DNA of 64,000 bases from Rusavskia elegans (lineage: Eukaryota; Ascomycota; Lecanoromycetes; Teloschistales; Teloschistaceae), in the NCBI GenBank assembly GCA_011316305.1, contig SAUG01000134.1, positions 62,001 through 126,000 on the forward strand. Direction: 5' to 3'. The position numbers were made by a program, and so were the translations under genes. Positions 49,299-58,848 of the stretch are shown in pieces. Each line of letters begins with the position of its first letter. Positions within the stretch are counted from its first letter, which is position 1. The notes below the pieces were generated by a model. The model searched no databases. It had not been told where the DNA came from and saw nothing but the letters and a program-made list of their open reading frames with translations.

Positions 49299-51560
49299 TT
49301 AAATTGCCAGATCCTCTACCCTGACCAACCCACTCCCCATTCCCACTGCTACCCAACCCCCTACATTCAGTTCTGTTCCCCAACTCACACATCTCACCTG
49401 TCCCTCATCCTCATAAATAGTTGCCACTACCATACCTTCCACAGCCCTCTTGCCTGTCCCCCTCAACACCGGCGCCTCTTGGGTCTTGTAACCCTCCGTG
49501 ATCCTTATTCTTCCCCTTTCACTCCTATGACCCTCCTGTTCTCCCCAGCGAGCGAACTCATGTTTGAATACCGGACATTGCCAAGATGTTAATTTCGGAA
49601 ACAGGAATTTCCTCATCGGACTAGTAACGCAAACCGTACCGTCCTCACATCCTACTATCACACTTCCATGCACACGGCCTACGCCCAAGGCTAGACCCTG
49701 ACTCGGACACCTCGCCACAGTAATCGGACCGAAAAATCTGCGGATCGGCCACATGCGGAGCGTTTCAGCCTCGTCGGCTGCGATGAACGCCTGGCAAGGC
49801 TCCGAAAAGTGAATGTGTGAGGGAGGATGTCGCAGTCGAGGGGCAAGGACATAATCAGTCTGTGGGGCGAGAAGAGAGGTGAGGCGAAGGTGGCCAGAGG
49901 GGGATGTCGAGGCCAGGAGATGAGGTAGTACTGGGTAAGCGCTGCTGAGAGATGAGATGTAGGAGTCATGAAGTGGAGTATAGAGATATGGGCTGGGAAG
50001 GGAAGCAGATGATAAGGGGGCAGGGTAGGGGTAAATTGACCAGAGGGCGAGGTAGCCGTTTGCGCAGCCCACGGCAAGGTCGGTCGGAGAAAGCCAAATG
50101 ACGCAAGTGCAGAGCGCGGAGGGTGGTTTGGCAGTGAAAGCGGCGTTAGTAAGTTTAACAAAGCTGGTCCTTTGTGCTTCGCACTGATCGAGATGAACAT
50201 CAAGGACTCTAACATACCCATCGCTCCACACGCCGGCGAGCAAACCAATGGGGATTCTACCTTCCTGTCCGTCTTTCCGGAGATTTCTGGGCATTGGACA
50301 CCATCTCAGATGTTTGGCATCACCCCAGTCAGTACATATAACAAGTCGAAGACACGGCGAACGGTCTGGATCGAGGAGACTTCTTCGTTCTGGTGCCTCC
50401 GTGGAAGAGAAGGACCAGATCTGGATTGAAGTAGGAAAGGATTGAGCAGTAAAGGCCGGACTGAATTTGGGTTGACCGGATGTGTCATTCCTTTTTGGTC
50501 CGAACGTTGATACTGCCAGGTACTGGGTGTCTCCAGCATGGTTGGGCGCCCATTCTACACACCGGGCGCCTCTCCCGACGTTGAGCAACCATCCATCTTG
50601 CCGCTTGCGGCTCTTGGATCGATCGGGTGCGTCGTTTTCAGTAACATTCTGTGAATGTGCTTGCTCCCAAGCTTCGCTCAGAGCCAGGAATCTAAGGATA
50701 GGCAGATCGAATCGAACTTGTCTGCCGTAAGGCCCCATGAAGATCGTCCGCGGCGAATCAGAAGAAGGTGCTAAATGTGTAAAGGCTTCGTCTGCACCCA
50801 ACGAAACACTTGCCTGGGATTTGGACAGATGTTGGTGTCCCCCATGATCGTAGTACCACTCCCACCCTTCGGTTGCTTCGAGCTGGCGTTTCTCTTCCGG
50901 ATGGGAAAAGAAATGGTGCATACCTTCGGTACAAGTCTTGTTAGGTCTCCTGGGTAGGGTTGCTTCGTGACACCATTGATCCCTGGACCTTGCCATATGA
51001 ACCAGATCTTGGGTGGCATCGCCGAAAACCGAGTAAATATAATCGGGTTTGACTCCCTTGGGTGGTATTTGGACTGGGTCAGTAATTCCTCTCACATGTA
51101 TGCCATCGCTTCTCTTCGGCCGTCTTTTCAGAACATAGGGCCTATTACGTATAGATTGACGCCGTAAATCCGGTGTTTCCGCGGTAGAATCGATGTCCAT
51201 GTCTGCATCGGATGCAGCACTGACAGAGTGTCCATTAGGCGTCAGTATCCCTGATGCATCTGAACCTGCTGAGGATACATCATCCTCTTCCTCGTCTTCC
51301 TGGTTAGCCTCTTCGAGTGCCTGTTCCTCATCGAATTCATCGCCGTCCGAGTGTTGCTCCGCTTGCTGCCAGAGTTCTTCTTCATGCTCTGATGCAGAAT
51401 CTAGGGCTTCGAGACCGGTGAATGTTTCATTGGCGTACTTTCTATTAGGTTGTCTTGCTCTCCCAGATTTCCTTACGGATTCCGGTGAGACTTGCATGCC
51501 TAAAGTGCTATGACTTAAAGACGGAGTGTCAAATAGGCCAGGTCGAAAATCGGAACCCAA
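49299..51560 (-). CDS. TFIIIC WD40-type subunit (Tfc6/Sfc6-like)
   Basis: Probable subunit of transcription factor IIIC, which binds the B box of tRNA genes to recruit TFIIIB and RNA polymerase III. The 753-aa product has a basic, AT-hook-like N-terminus (RKSGRARQPNRKYANE at about 30-45), a long Glu/Asp-rich tract (about 55-130), and then a WD40-type C-terminal half with repeated hydrophobic-strand/W-S patterns (WLLNVGRGARCVEWAPN, GVWSDGYVRVLDVH, WLSPTDLAVGCANGYLALWSIY, LASTSPSGHLRLTSL, GSVIVGCEDGTVCV). Length and layout fit the fungal Tfc6 family. No intron is needed. The start at 51,560 lies 196 bp from the divergent RING-CH gene. The subunit assignment is by overall architecture; another nuclear WD40 protein is possible. 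Confidence 0.72.
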   Translation of the reverse strand: MGSDFRPGLFDTPSLSHSTLGMQVSPESVRKSGRARQPNRKYANETFTGLEALDSASEHEEELWQQAEQHSDGDEFDEEQALEEANQEDEEEDDVSSAGSDASGILTPNGHSVSAASDADMDIDSTAETPDLRRQSIRNRPYVLKRRPKRSDGIHVRGITDPVQIPPKGVKPDYIYSVFGDATQDLVHMARSRDQWCHEATLPRRPNKTCTEGMHHFFSHPEEKRQLEATEGWEWYYDHGGHQHLSKSQASVSLGADEAFTHLAPSSDSPRTIFMGPYGRQVRFDLPILRFLALSEAWEQAHSQNVTENDAPDRSKSRKRQDGWLLNVGRGARCVEWAPNHAGDTQYLAVSTFGPKRNDTSGQPKFSPAFTAQSFPTSIQIWSFSSTEAPERRSLLDPDRSPCLRLVICTDWGDAKHLRWCPMPRNLRKDGQEGRIPIGLLAGVWSDGYVRVLDVHLDQCEAQRTSFVKLTNAAFTAKPPSALCTCVIWLSPTDLAVGCANGYLALWSIYPYPAPLSSASLPSPYLYTPLHDSYISSLSSAYPVLPHLLASTSPSGHLRLTSLLAPQTDYVLAPRLRHPPSHIHFSEPCQAFIAADEAETLRMWPIRRFFGPITVARCPSQGLALGVGRVHGSVIVGCEDGTVCVTSPMRKFLFPKLTSWQCPVFKHEFARWGEQEGHRSERGRIRITEGYKTQEAPVLRGTGKRAVEGMVVATIYEDEGQVRCVSWGTELNVGGWVAVGMGSGLVRVEDLAI

Positions 51561-51756
51561 TCACACGATGGCTTATCGATAAGGTGATTAATGACGTACC
51601 AAACTGCGGAAATTTGATTGGTTGAATAAGACTTTACCTCGTGGCCTTGCAACGTCTACTACGTCTGCTCTGAGACCCATTCGACATTGAAACTATTCGC
51701 TCAGAAAATACAGGTGGTTCTAAGACATGCTATAGATAACTTAAGCAACTCCGCAA
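51561..51756. promoter_or_regulatory. Shared divergent promoter (TFIIIC gene / RING-CH gene)
   Basis: A 196-bp spacer between two divergent start codons. It holds an ATTGG (inverted CCAAT) at about 51,617-51,621. Co-regulation is possible but not shown. Confidence 0.45.
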
Positions 51757-53343
51757 ATGGCGTCTCAAAGACCTGCCTCACGTCAACAAAATACCCAACT
51801 GCCTATCACCTCACCTGGTGGCTCCACAGCATCACCACAAGCTGGACGATCCAGCCCCTCTCACTCCGCCTATTCCGAAGACTCACAGACCGTCGTTCTC
51901 AATACACCGTCCTCCGAAGAAACCTCGTCTGGATCTAAGAACAAACAAATTTCGACAGGAGAATCCTTACAAGCGCCTCCGGTGGACGAGCCGAGGCGAT
52001 GCTGGATCTGTTTCTCGGATGAGACTGAAGACAGCCCGACATCATCTGAATGGCGCTCGCCATGCCCATGTGCCCTGACGGCGCATGAATCATGTCTCCT
52101 CGATTGGGTAGCCGACAGGGAGAACCCCCAGAAGAACGGGTCAGCTCGGCCTCAAACCATCGAATGCCCACAATGCAAGGCAGAGATTCGAATAGCGCGG
52201 CCTCACAGTCCAGTGGTGCAAGCGTACCGCACGATTCAAAATATCGCTGGAAGGCTGTTCTGGCCGGGCATCATAGGTTCACTCGTCTCGGGCATGGGCG
52301 CTGCCTGTGTCTTGCATGGCGCCAGCACTGTCTACTTGCTCCTGGGTACCTATGATGCAGAGATCCTGCTGGGAGTCCGCAACGGAAGGATGCCCAGCTC
52401 TAACTGTTTGCTGGGCCTCGCAAGCATCCCGGGAGTCCTGATGCTATCGAGTACGAGTTTCGCCGATCCCTTACTGCCTGTCCTACCCATCTTTTTCATC
52501 GCTGGGCATAGACCGACTCGTCAGGCCGGCAGACTATGGCCGCCCAGCGCGGCAATGACTCTGGCTACTTTACCCTACATACGTGCTGTGTACAACGGCT
52601 TACGGAGAAAAGTCTTTCAGGAACGAGAGAAGAAATGGGTCCGCCAACTCCAGCCGCGAGCCGGTGAAGACGGAAACAATGCCGAAAACGATTTACAAGA
52701 ACAGCAGCGTGCTGAAAATGATCAGCCTGCTGAGGCCGACGAGGCAGGTGGTCTCAACTTCGAGATTGGTGTTGAGCTTGAGATTGTTGACGAGGAAGAG
52801 GTCCCCGTAGATGATGAGCAACGGCAAGAGGTTATCAACGAGGAAGTGGTACCAAACCAAGCAGGCCAGGTTCGAGACCCGGGACAGAACCACAACGAAG
52901 GCCCGAATGCAGCACAAGACGACCAGGCAAATCAGGACCGAAACAACAATCCAAATCAGAACCCAGCACAGCCAGCCGCTCCCGCCATCAATCCAGCCCC
53001 GCTGGCAGAGCAACATCGTGTCATACGCCTCGTTCCCCTGGTCAGTGCCTTTGTGCACACCATGATTGGCGCACTAGCTTTCCCAGCAGTTGCTGCAGGC
53101 ATGGGAGGCTTGATATCACTATTCCTACCGTGGACATGGAGAACACCGCCGGGTCGGTGGGATTACCGTAGCCCAGGGCTCCTCCAAAGTCGGTTTGGTC
53201 GTAGTGTTGTTGGTGGATGTCTTTTTTTGGTTCTCAAAGACACGCTTTCCCTATACACGAAGTACAGGCTTGCGGAGGATCACTTGCACCGCAAGGTCCT
53301 GGACTATGATCGCAAAGGTCACAGGACTAGGGCTGGTCGATGA
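51757..53343 (+). CDS. RING-CH (MARCH-type) membrane E3 ubiquitin ligase
   Basis: Predicted E3 ligase that ubiquitinates membrane proteins at an internal membrane. The 528-aa intronless product has a complete RING-CH (C4HC3) finger. Ligands are C82, C85, C103, C105, H110, C113, C137 and C140, with the diagnostic Trp-Ile in CWIC and a conserved LDW after the sixth ligand. Hydrophobic segments follow at about 160-190 and 195-240, then a long acidic and Gln/Asn-rich loop (about 290-410). Further segments lie at about 425-460 and 485-500. The N-terminus is Ser/Pro-rich and low in complexity. The order RING-CH then multiple membrane spans fits the fungal MARCH-like family. Substrate and membrane cannot be read from sequence. 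Confidence 0.85.
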   Translation: MASQRPASRQQNTQLPITSPGGSTASPQAGRSSPSHSAYSEDSQTVVLNTPSSEETSSGSKNKQISTGESLQAPPVDEPRRCWICFSDETEDSPTSSEWRSPCPCALTAHESCLLDWVADRENPQKNGSARPQTIECPQCKAEIRIARPHSPVVQAYRTIQNIAGRLFWPGIIGSLVSGMGAACVLHGASTVYLLLGTYDAEILLGVRNGRMPSSNCLLGLASIPGVLMLSSTSFADPLLPVLPIFFIAGHRPTRQAGRLWPPSAAMTLATLPYIRAVYNGLRRKVFQEREKKWVRQLQPRAGEDGNNAENDLQEQQRAENDQPAEADEAGGLNFEIGVELEIVDEEEVPVDDEQRQEVINEEVVPNQAGQVRDPGQNHNEGPNAAQDDQANQDRNNNPNQNPAQPAAPAINPAPLAEQHRVIRLVPLVSAFVHTMIGALAFPAVAAGMGGLISLFLPWTWRTPPGRWDYRSPGLLQSRFGRSVVGGCLFLVLKDTLSLYTKYRLAEDHLHRKVLDYDRKGHRTRAGR

Positions 53344-54050
53344 TGCACAGCTATGGACATCATGGTGGGCGTTGTTGGGCGATAGTTGGGAATCTTGGTG
53401 GTATGTGAGGCCACCAGGAGGGATTGGGATTGAGTACATGATTCAGGATCCGTCTCGGACAACATGGAGTCCAGTCCTCGCTCTGGGCATAGCTGTCTTG
53501 CATAGCTACAAGGCTGATATGTCTTACCACGCAAGCAGCGGACCGGGTTGGCAAGTCGAAACGTGAGGCATGAAGAAAATCATGATGTATAATAGCTGAG
53601 TCCTTTGAAGTTTCGAGATATACTCTAACTTCGTCATGTTATCTTTGATGATCGTTCGTGCCAATGATGTGAATCGACTGGTTCTTCGAAGTACAGTAGC
53701 TTGCGGATCCTGCCTCGGGTATATTTATATCGACGGGATAAAGCTGCAGTATGTCATTCTTGTGATCGCCATGTTTCACACAACACCTGTATCCTGTTAC
53801 CGGCATGATGGCAGGTACATAAGCCAAGCGATATTCATTGATCCCAATAGCTGCTCTCGTCCAGCCGCTCTCTCCGCAGGCTGCTAGGAGGCGATGTATC
53901 ATCACGACCAGGTATATCTCTGAATAACGTCCAATCTCTTCTCAATTGTGGCTCCTGTTCCCATCTGCTACAACGGCAGATGTCGTTTGTCAAGATTGTC
54001 AGCACTGGTGTAGTAAAGTCTTCCCACGCGTGCTTCCGTACTGTAGCTGC
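53344..54050. other. Intergenic between RING-CH and phosphatase genes
   Basis: Short open frames only. It should contain the 3' UTR of the RING-CH gene and the promoter of the phosphatase gene. No repeats or RNA genes seen. Confidence 0.5.
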
Positions 54051-55730
54051 ATGTCATTGGGCAGTGGACTTCGCGTCCGCAAGGACGTTACAGGGCATCA
54101 TCCGGAAGAAGAAAAAGTGTACTTGTTGTCTCCAGCTGCAGAGCATGATGGTCGTTCATTTAAGAACAAAATTTTGCGGCGAAAAGCCTGTGCTTCAGCA
54201 TGCTGCTTCCGGCTCGTCCTCACCGTGTTCTTCTTGAGTTGTTTTGCTTTGATTTCAGCATCATTCATACATCCGTGAGTGCATCAATCCGCTGTCCTTG
54301 ATTTTTCTTTATCGGTGACGTTGTTGCAGCTCGTGGAGTGTGCAGCTTCCAAGATGCGTGGATACGCCAGACAGAGGATACCAATGCCAGCCTCAACTAT
54401 CCCATAGTTGGGGTCAATACTCTCCATTCTTCTCCCTCCCATCGGAATTATCTACATCCATTCCATCGAGATGCAACGTCACCTTCGCTCAAATTCTCTC
54501 CCGGCATGGTGCTCGAGACCCCACAGCAACCAAGACGAGATCTTATTATAGCACCGTTCAGAAGCTGCAGATCAATGTCGGTCAGTTTCGGGGCAAATAC
54601 GCGTTCTTGAACACCCTCAACTACACTTTGGGTGCCGACCAACTGACCGTATTCGGCGAGCAACAAATGATCAATTCTGGCATTGCCTTTTACAATCGAT
54701 ACAAGGGACTGGCGAAGCAGGGGACCCCCTTCATCAGAGCTTCGGGAGAAGGTCGAGTCGTTGAGTCAGCCCGGAACTTCTCTCAAGGCTTTTATCAAGC
54801 GAAAATAGCAGATCGGACACCGGATGCCAATTACCCATATCCAATCCTAGTGATCCCCGAAGGGAAGGATTTCAATAATACGTATGTGTATCCAAGCGCT
54901 TGTGATACCCGATCAGCCATGCTTACGGACGATCAATCTACAGCCTTGACCACAGCCTTTGCACGGAGTTCGAAGAGGGGACAACCTACAGCTCCATTGG
55001 CAATTTCGCGCAGCAAACCTTCCTTGCAACCTTCCTTCCCACGGTCATCAAGCGTCTCAACCGCGAAATTCCCAGTGCTAATCTCACAGCAGTCGATACC
55101 GTTAACCTTTTAGATCTCTGCCCTTTTATGACCGTCGCCTCTCCGCCAGGCGTGATTTCCCCCTTTTGCCATCTCTTCTCATTAGACGAGTGGGAGCATT
55201 ACAACTATTACCAATCGCTCGGCAAATATTATGGATACGGCCCTGGTAACCCATTGGGCCCTACGCAAGGGGTCGGCTATGTCAACGAATTGATCGCTCG
55301 ACTCACTGGGAAAGCGGTCAAGGATCATACAACAGTCAACCGCACCCTTGACGGTAGTCATGTCACTTTTCCCCTTGGCGAAGCGTTGTATGTGGATGTC
55401 AGTCACGACAACGACATGACATCCATCTTCAGCGCGTTAGGGCTCTACAATTCCACCCGTCCATTATCGAACACTTCAATCGAATCGACCGAAACAACAG
55501 CCGGCTACTCAGCAGCATGGACGGTACCCTTTGCTGGACGAGCATATTTCGAAAAAATGGAATGTGCTGGCGAGAAGGAAGAGTTGGTACGGATCATCGT
55601 CAACAACAGGGTCATGCCAATGCTAACGTGTGGCGCCGATGAATTGGGCCGGTGTGCACTTGGAAAGTTCATCCAAAGCTTAAGCTTTGCGGCAGAGGGT
55701 GGGAGGTGGAATTTGTGTTTTGCAGAGTAA
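54051..55730 (+). CDS. Histidine acid phosphatase (phytase-like), membrane-anchored
   Basis: Branch-2 histidine phosphatase that releases phosphate from phytate or other phosphomonoesters outside the plasma membrane. Three exons, 54,051-54,274, 54,330-54,881 and 54,944-55,730, are joined across introns of 55 and 62 nt with GTGAGT/TTGCAG and GTATGT/CTACAG ends. The product is 520 aa. Catalytic RHGARDP is at 133-139 and the acid/base SHDND is at 412-416; together these complete the active site. SHSWGQYSP (99-107) is typical of fungal phytases, and there are several N-glycosylation sequons and paired cysteines. Instead of a cleavable signal peptide the N-terminus has about 50 polar and basic residues and one hydrophobic span (about 52-71), suggesting a type II anchor. 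A shorter start is not obvious in this frame. Confidence 0.88.
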
Positions 55731-56620
55731 TTTTTCAAGAGATATAATCTTCACGCTAGGTAGTGTTACCAATCTGGGTCAACCTAAGGTAATGCACGCC
55801 ACCATGTTCTATACCTGTTTTCGTTACGGGTTTCGTAAGATATAATATAAAAATAAAGGTGTATATCTATCTCGCCGACGTTAAATAAATTGACGCTTAT
55901 ATAGAATTAGACTGGCCATTTCGGTACGGGTTCCCGTTGGTATTTAGGAACCGACTCGATTTTTTGGCGAGTCGGTTCCGGGTCGAACCCGAGAATCCGA
56001 TAGGAATCCGCTAAACCTTTTTTAATAATTAATAATAATAATAAATTAATTAATGAATTATATATAAAGATAATATATTTAGATAATAAATTTAATCTAA
56101 CTAGAACTTTTCTAGCTAGCGTAGTTAATTAATTAGAATTTTTTTAAATTATTTATATAACTTCTATACTGGAATTATATATTTATACTAGAAATTAGTA
56201 TTTTAACGGATCGAATCGATTTTTCGATTCCGGATTCGAAATCCGACCCGACGGCCAGTCTATATAGAATTATACGCAGAATTTTTAATATAGAAATTTT
56301 AGAATTCAATTCTATTATTAACGTTTAATTCTATAAACTATTATCGAAATATTTTAATATTTAGATTTCGCAGCTTATTTATAATACAGTCTACTATTTT
56401 TAATTATTATCTAATTAATATTATAGCCATTTTCGTAGAATATTCTATTATCGATTTTTCTAATATATAATATCTAAATTTGTTTTTCAACTATCGAATA
56501 TCTCTTTTATATTTAATCTTCGCCGCGTCGAAAACAATAAAAATCTCGATAGAAAGCGACGATAGAGATAAAGGAAAAGAGAGAAGAAAGATACGTATCT
56601 CGATTATTTACCCACTAAAT
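55731..56620. other. Small AT-rich island between genes
   Basis: From about 55,840 to 56,610 the composition returns to AT-rich, CA/TG-poor DNA like the large block, although genes lie directly on both sides. It holds one GACTGGCC-family element (55,910-56,260). The remainder has no recognisable feature. Confidence 0.8.
55910..56260 (+). mobile_element. GACTGGCC-family element, 351-bp copy with perfect 12-bp duplication
   Basis: It starts GACTGGCCATTTCGG and ends CGACGGCCAGTC. It is bounded on both sides by TATATAGAATTA (55,898-55,909 and 56,261-56,272), a perfect 12-bp target duplication. The interior has GC-rich arms with inverted pieces (CCGACTCG/CGAGTCGG near 55,950-55,980) and an AT core. 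No open frame, so it is non-autonomous. This is the best-preserved long copy and defines the family ends. Confidence 0.9.
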
Positions 56621-56777
56621 ACCGTGGAGCATGCAGGGATTCTAACTTTCTTGGCGCCGCTTAGTAAATAATTTTGTTGAAACTTCTTCATGCGCAGAGA
56701 GCTTCAAGTGTAGTCTAGCAACCACAGCATCGTCCGTTTCTATATCTCATCACTTCATCAAATCTTCAATCGTCACC

Positions 56778-57594
56778 ATGCTGTCCATCAAGCTCCTCTT
56801 CGCCGCCATCATGGCTGGCTTCGTCGCGGCGCAAAACTCAACAAGCGGTACTTCGGGCAACACTGACAATACCGTCTTCGATGTAAACAACGTCGATCGA
56901 ACTACCAGAGGTGCCTCTCGCTCCCAATATCCCTCGACTGGGCTCCTCCGCTAACCATTATCTTTAGCTCAATGGTGTAACGACCAGCGGACAAATTGCC
57001 CCAAGCTCTGTGGCGGGTAAGACGATGCGAATAACACCTTGGTACAACCAACCGCTGCTAACATTGTTCCAAAGACAGATGAATACCAAGGAAAATAATT
57101 GTGCCGCCGTAAGTTGACACTGGCTCTTCTGCCCCTCTCAGCATACGCCAAAACCCTCACGTGGTGTTGCAGATCCATTGCCCAACCCGAATCTGGATTG
57201 CTTCGTTGACTGACCAATTCCTGCATTATAGGAACCTATTTCATACAGCTGCGTCTGTACCGACGGCACTACGCCCGACCTGGCCGCTTACGCCGACACC
57301 TTCGTATCCAAAACCTGCCAAGCTCGCTTCGCCGCGTGCCGTCAACAGAACCCAGGCTCCGAAGCATGCATCGAGTGCGGAACCCGCTCAGCCGCTGAAG
57401 TCCCCATGTCCACGAGTTCCATGGCTGCCGCCACAAGTACTGCTGCCGCTGATGCTACGAGCTCGGCAGCTGGAGGAGCAGCTACCGGAGCCGCGGGCGA
57501 TAGCCAGTCCCAGGCCGGAGGGCCAATGATTGGAGGGTTGGAGATGGTGAAAGGGGCGGTAGGCTTGGTCGCCGCCATGGGCTTGGTGCTCTGA
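56778..57594 (+). CDS. Small secreted Cys-rich GPI-anchored protein (DUF7707-like)
   Basis: Four exons, 56,778-56,910, 56,968-57,016, 57,075-57,108 and 57,232-57,594, with introns of 57, 58 and 123 nt, keep one frame and give 192 aa. Residues 1-18 are a signal peptide ending FVAAQ. The mature part has a Cys-rich domain with QWCNDQRTNCPKLCGG, a short NNCAA piece, YSCVCTDG and a later SKTC...FAAC...ACIECG segment, the pattern I associate with fungal DUF7707 proteins. A Ser/Ala/Thr-rich stalk follows. The protein ends in a hydrophobic tail (MVKGAVGLVAAMGLVL) preceded by small residues, as for GPI attachment. A cell-wall or plasma-membrane surface location is expected; function is unknown. It starts about 160 bp from an AT-rich RIP island. 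Confidence 0.78.
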
Positions 57595-58848
57595 GTCCCT
57601 CCGCAGGAACACATCTCATTGCTTCATTTCTCGACTATCGACGGCTCCGATAGGGAGATGGAGGGAGGTCAAGTCTACTCGCATTATCATACGGCGCTGA
57701 TCACTTCTTACATAACATCTTTAGTCTTGCTCAGTTATTGCGGGTGCGTTGAAGGGGTTTCCACTGGCATCTTTCATGTAAAACGGTTCATCCCCGAGGC
57801 ATGCAGCATGGTGTTCAGAGAGCGGAGCGGATGCCAGGCTTTGAGCGACTAGCAAAGTCTAGTGCTATTAATATTTTAATTCACTGCCTTCTTATGACTT
57901 GTCTATACTTTCTGCACAACCCTTAAGCTGCGAGCTAGGACGGATACGTCTTTCCCACATCAAGTTGTTTGCGTTAATACTGTCAAACGTTGAAAATACG
58001 TCGGTCCCGTGATCGTAAGAGAGATTGAGTTCAAGATGACAACGAATTCATTATTCGCCGCCTTCTATATGGTCACTGATAGTAACCTAGCTAGAGATCG
58101 CGAATATTGTTCCTCTGCCAAAAACACTTATAGACCACTTTCATGGGTGCTTATATTCCCACGTTTCCCTGTCTACCCGCATCGAAACCTGTACCGTGTG
58201 CTATGGCGAGACCGGAGCAACTCCGATATTATGTACAAGTAGTACGAACCGAGTATGAGAATGATCGGGAAGACCGGTAGGGATGCGGGGTGGAGGACTT
58301 GTTCTGGCAGATTTTGGAGAAAGGGCAGGCGCTTCACGCCCGAGACATCGTAGAAGCGGCTGTCCTGGTGTGGTGAATGTAGGAAAGCTTGTACTCTGAG
58401 GTTGTTCGACCCTTATAGAGGGTCAAGTACATAATTTGAGGCTCCACTATGGAAACGAAAAGGATCTGCCAGAGCACAGAGAGGGATAGGCAAAAGAGTA
58501 GTAGAGAGGAAGAGGAAGAGGAAGAGGAAGAGGAAGAGGAAGAGGAAGAGGAAGAGGAAGAGGAAGAGGAAGAGACAACCAATGTGTGTTCAGAAGTTGT
58601 ATCACCTCTTGGTCATTGAGCAACAGGTACTGAGGATGGAAACATTGTTATGATGCAGGATCTGTCTAATCGGAGATTGAGCGATGATTTCGAAAAGGAC
58701 CGGCAGTGCAAACAAAGAAACCAAGTACGATCATTCCGCCCCTTTAGAAGATGGATCCTGAGTGAAGCCGCTTTCAATCATGTTTAGTCGACCTCCAAAC
58801 GATATTCCAGGTCAATCTCTACCAGGCAGCCACCCAAACACTCTGCAC
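57595..58848. other. Convergent intergenic region, 1.25 kb
   Basis: 3' ends of the GPI-protein gene (+) and the FAD oxidase gene (-). Only short open frames, one of them an artefact of a purine repeat. No gene supported. Confidence 0.55.
58505..58574 (+). repeat. (GAGGAA)n hexanucleotide microsatellite
   Basis: About 70 bp of near-perfect GAGGAA units. On the minus strand it reads as poly-Ser in one frame, but no gene context supports translation. Confidence 0.9.

Noticed and set aside
52583..53065. Several frames on both strands inside the RING-CH gene
   Set aside because: Shadows of the acidic Gln/Asn-rich loop of the real frame.
58334..58582. Minus-strand poly-Ser frame
   Set aside because: Produced by the (GAGGAA)n microsatellite; no gene structure around it.
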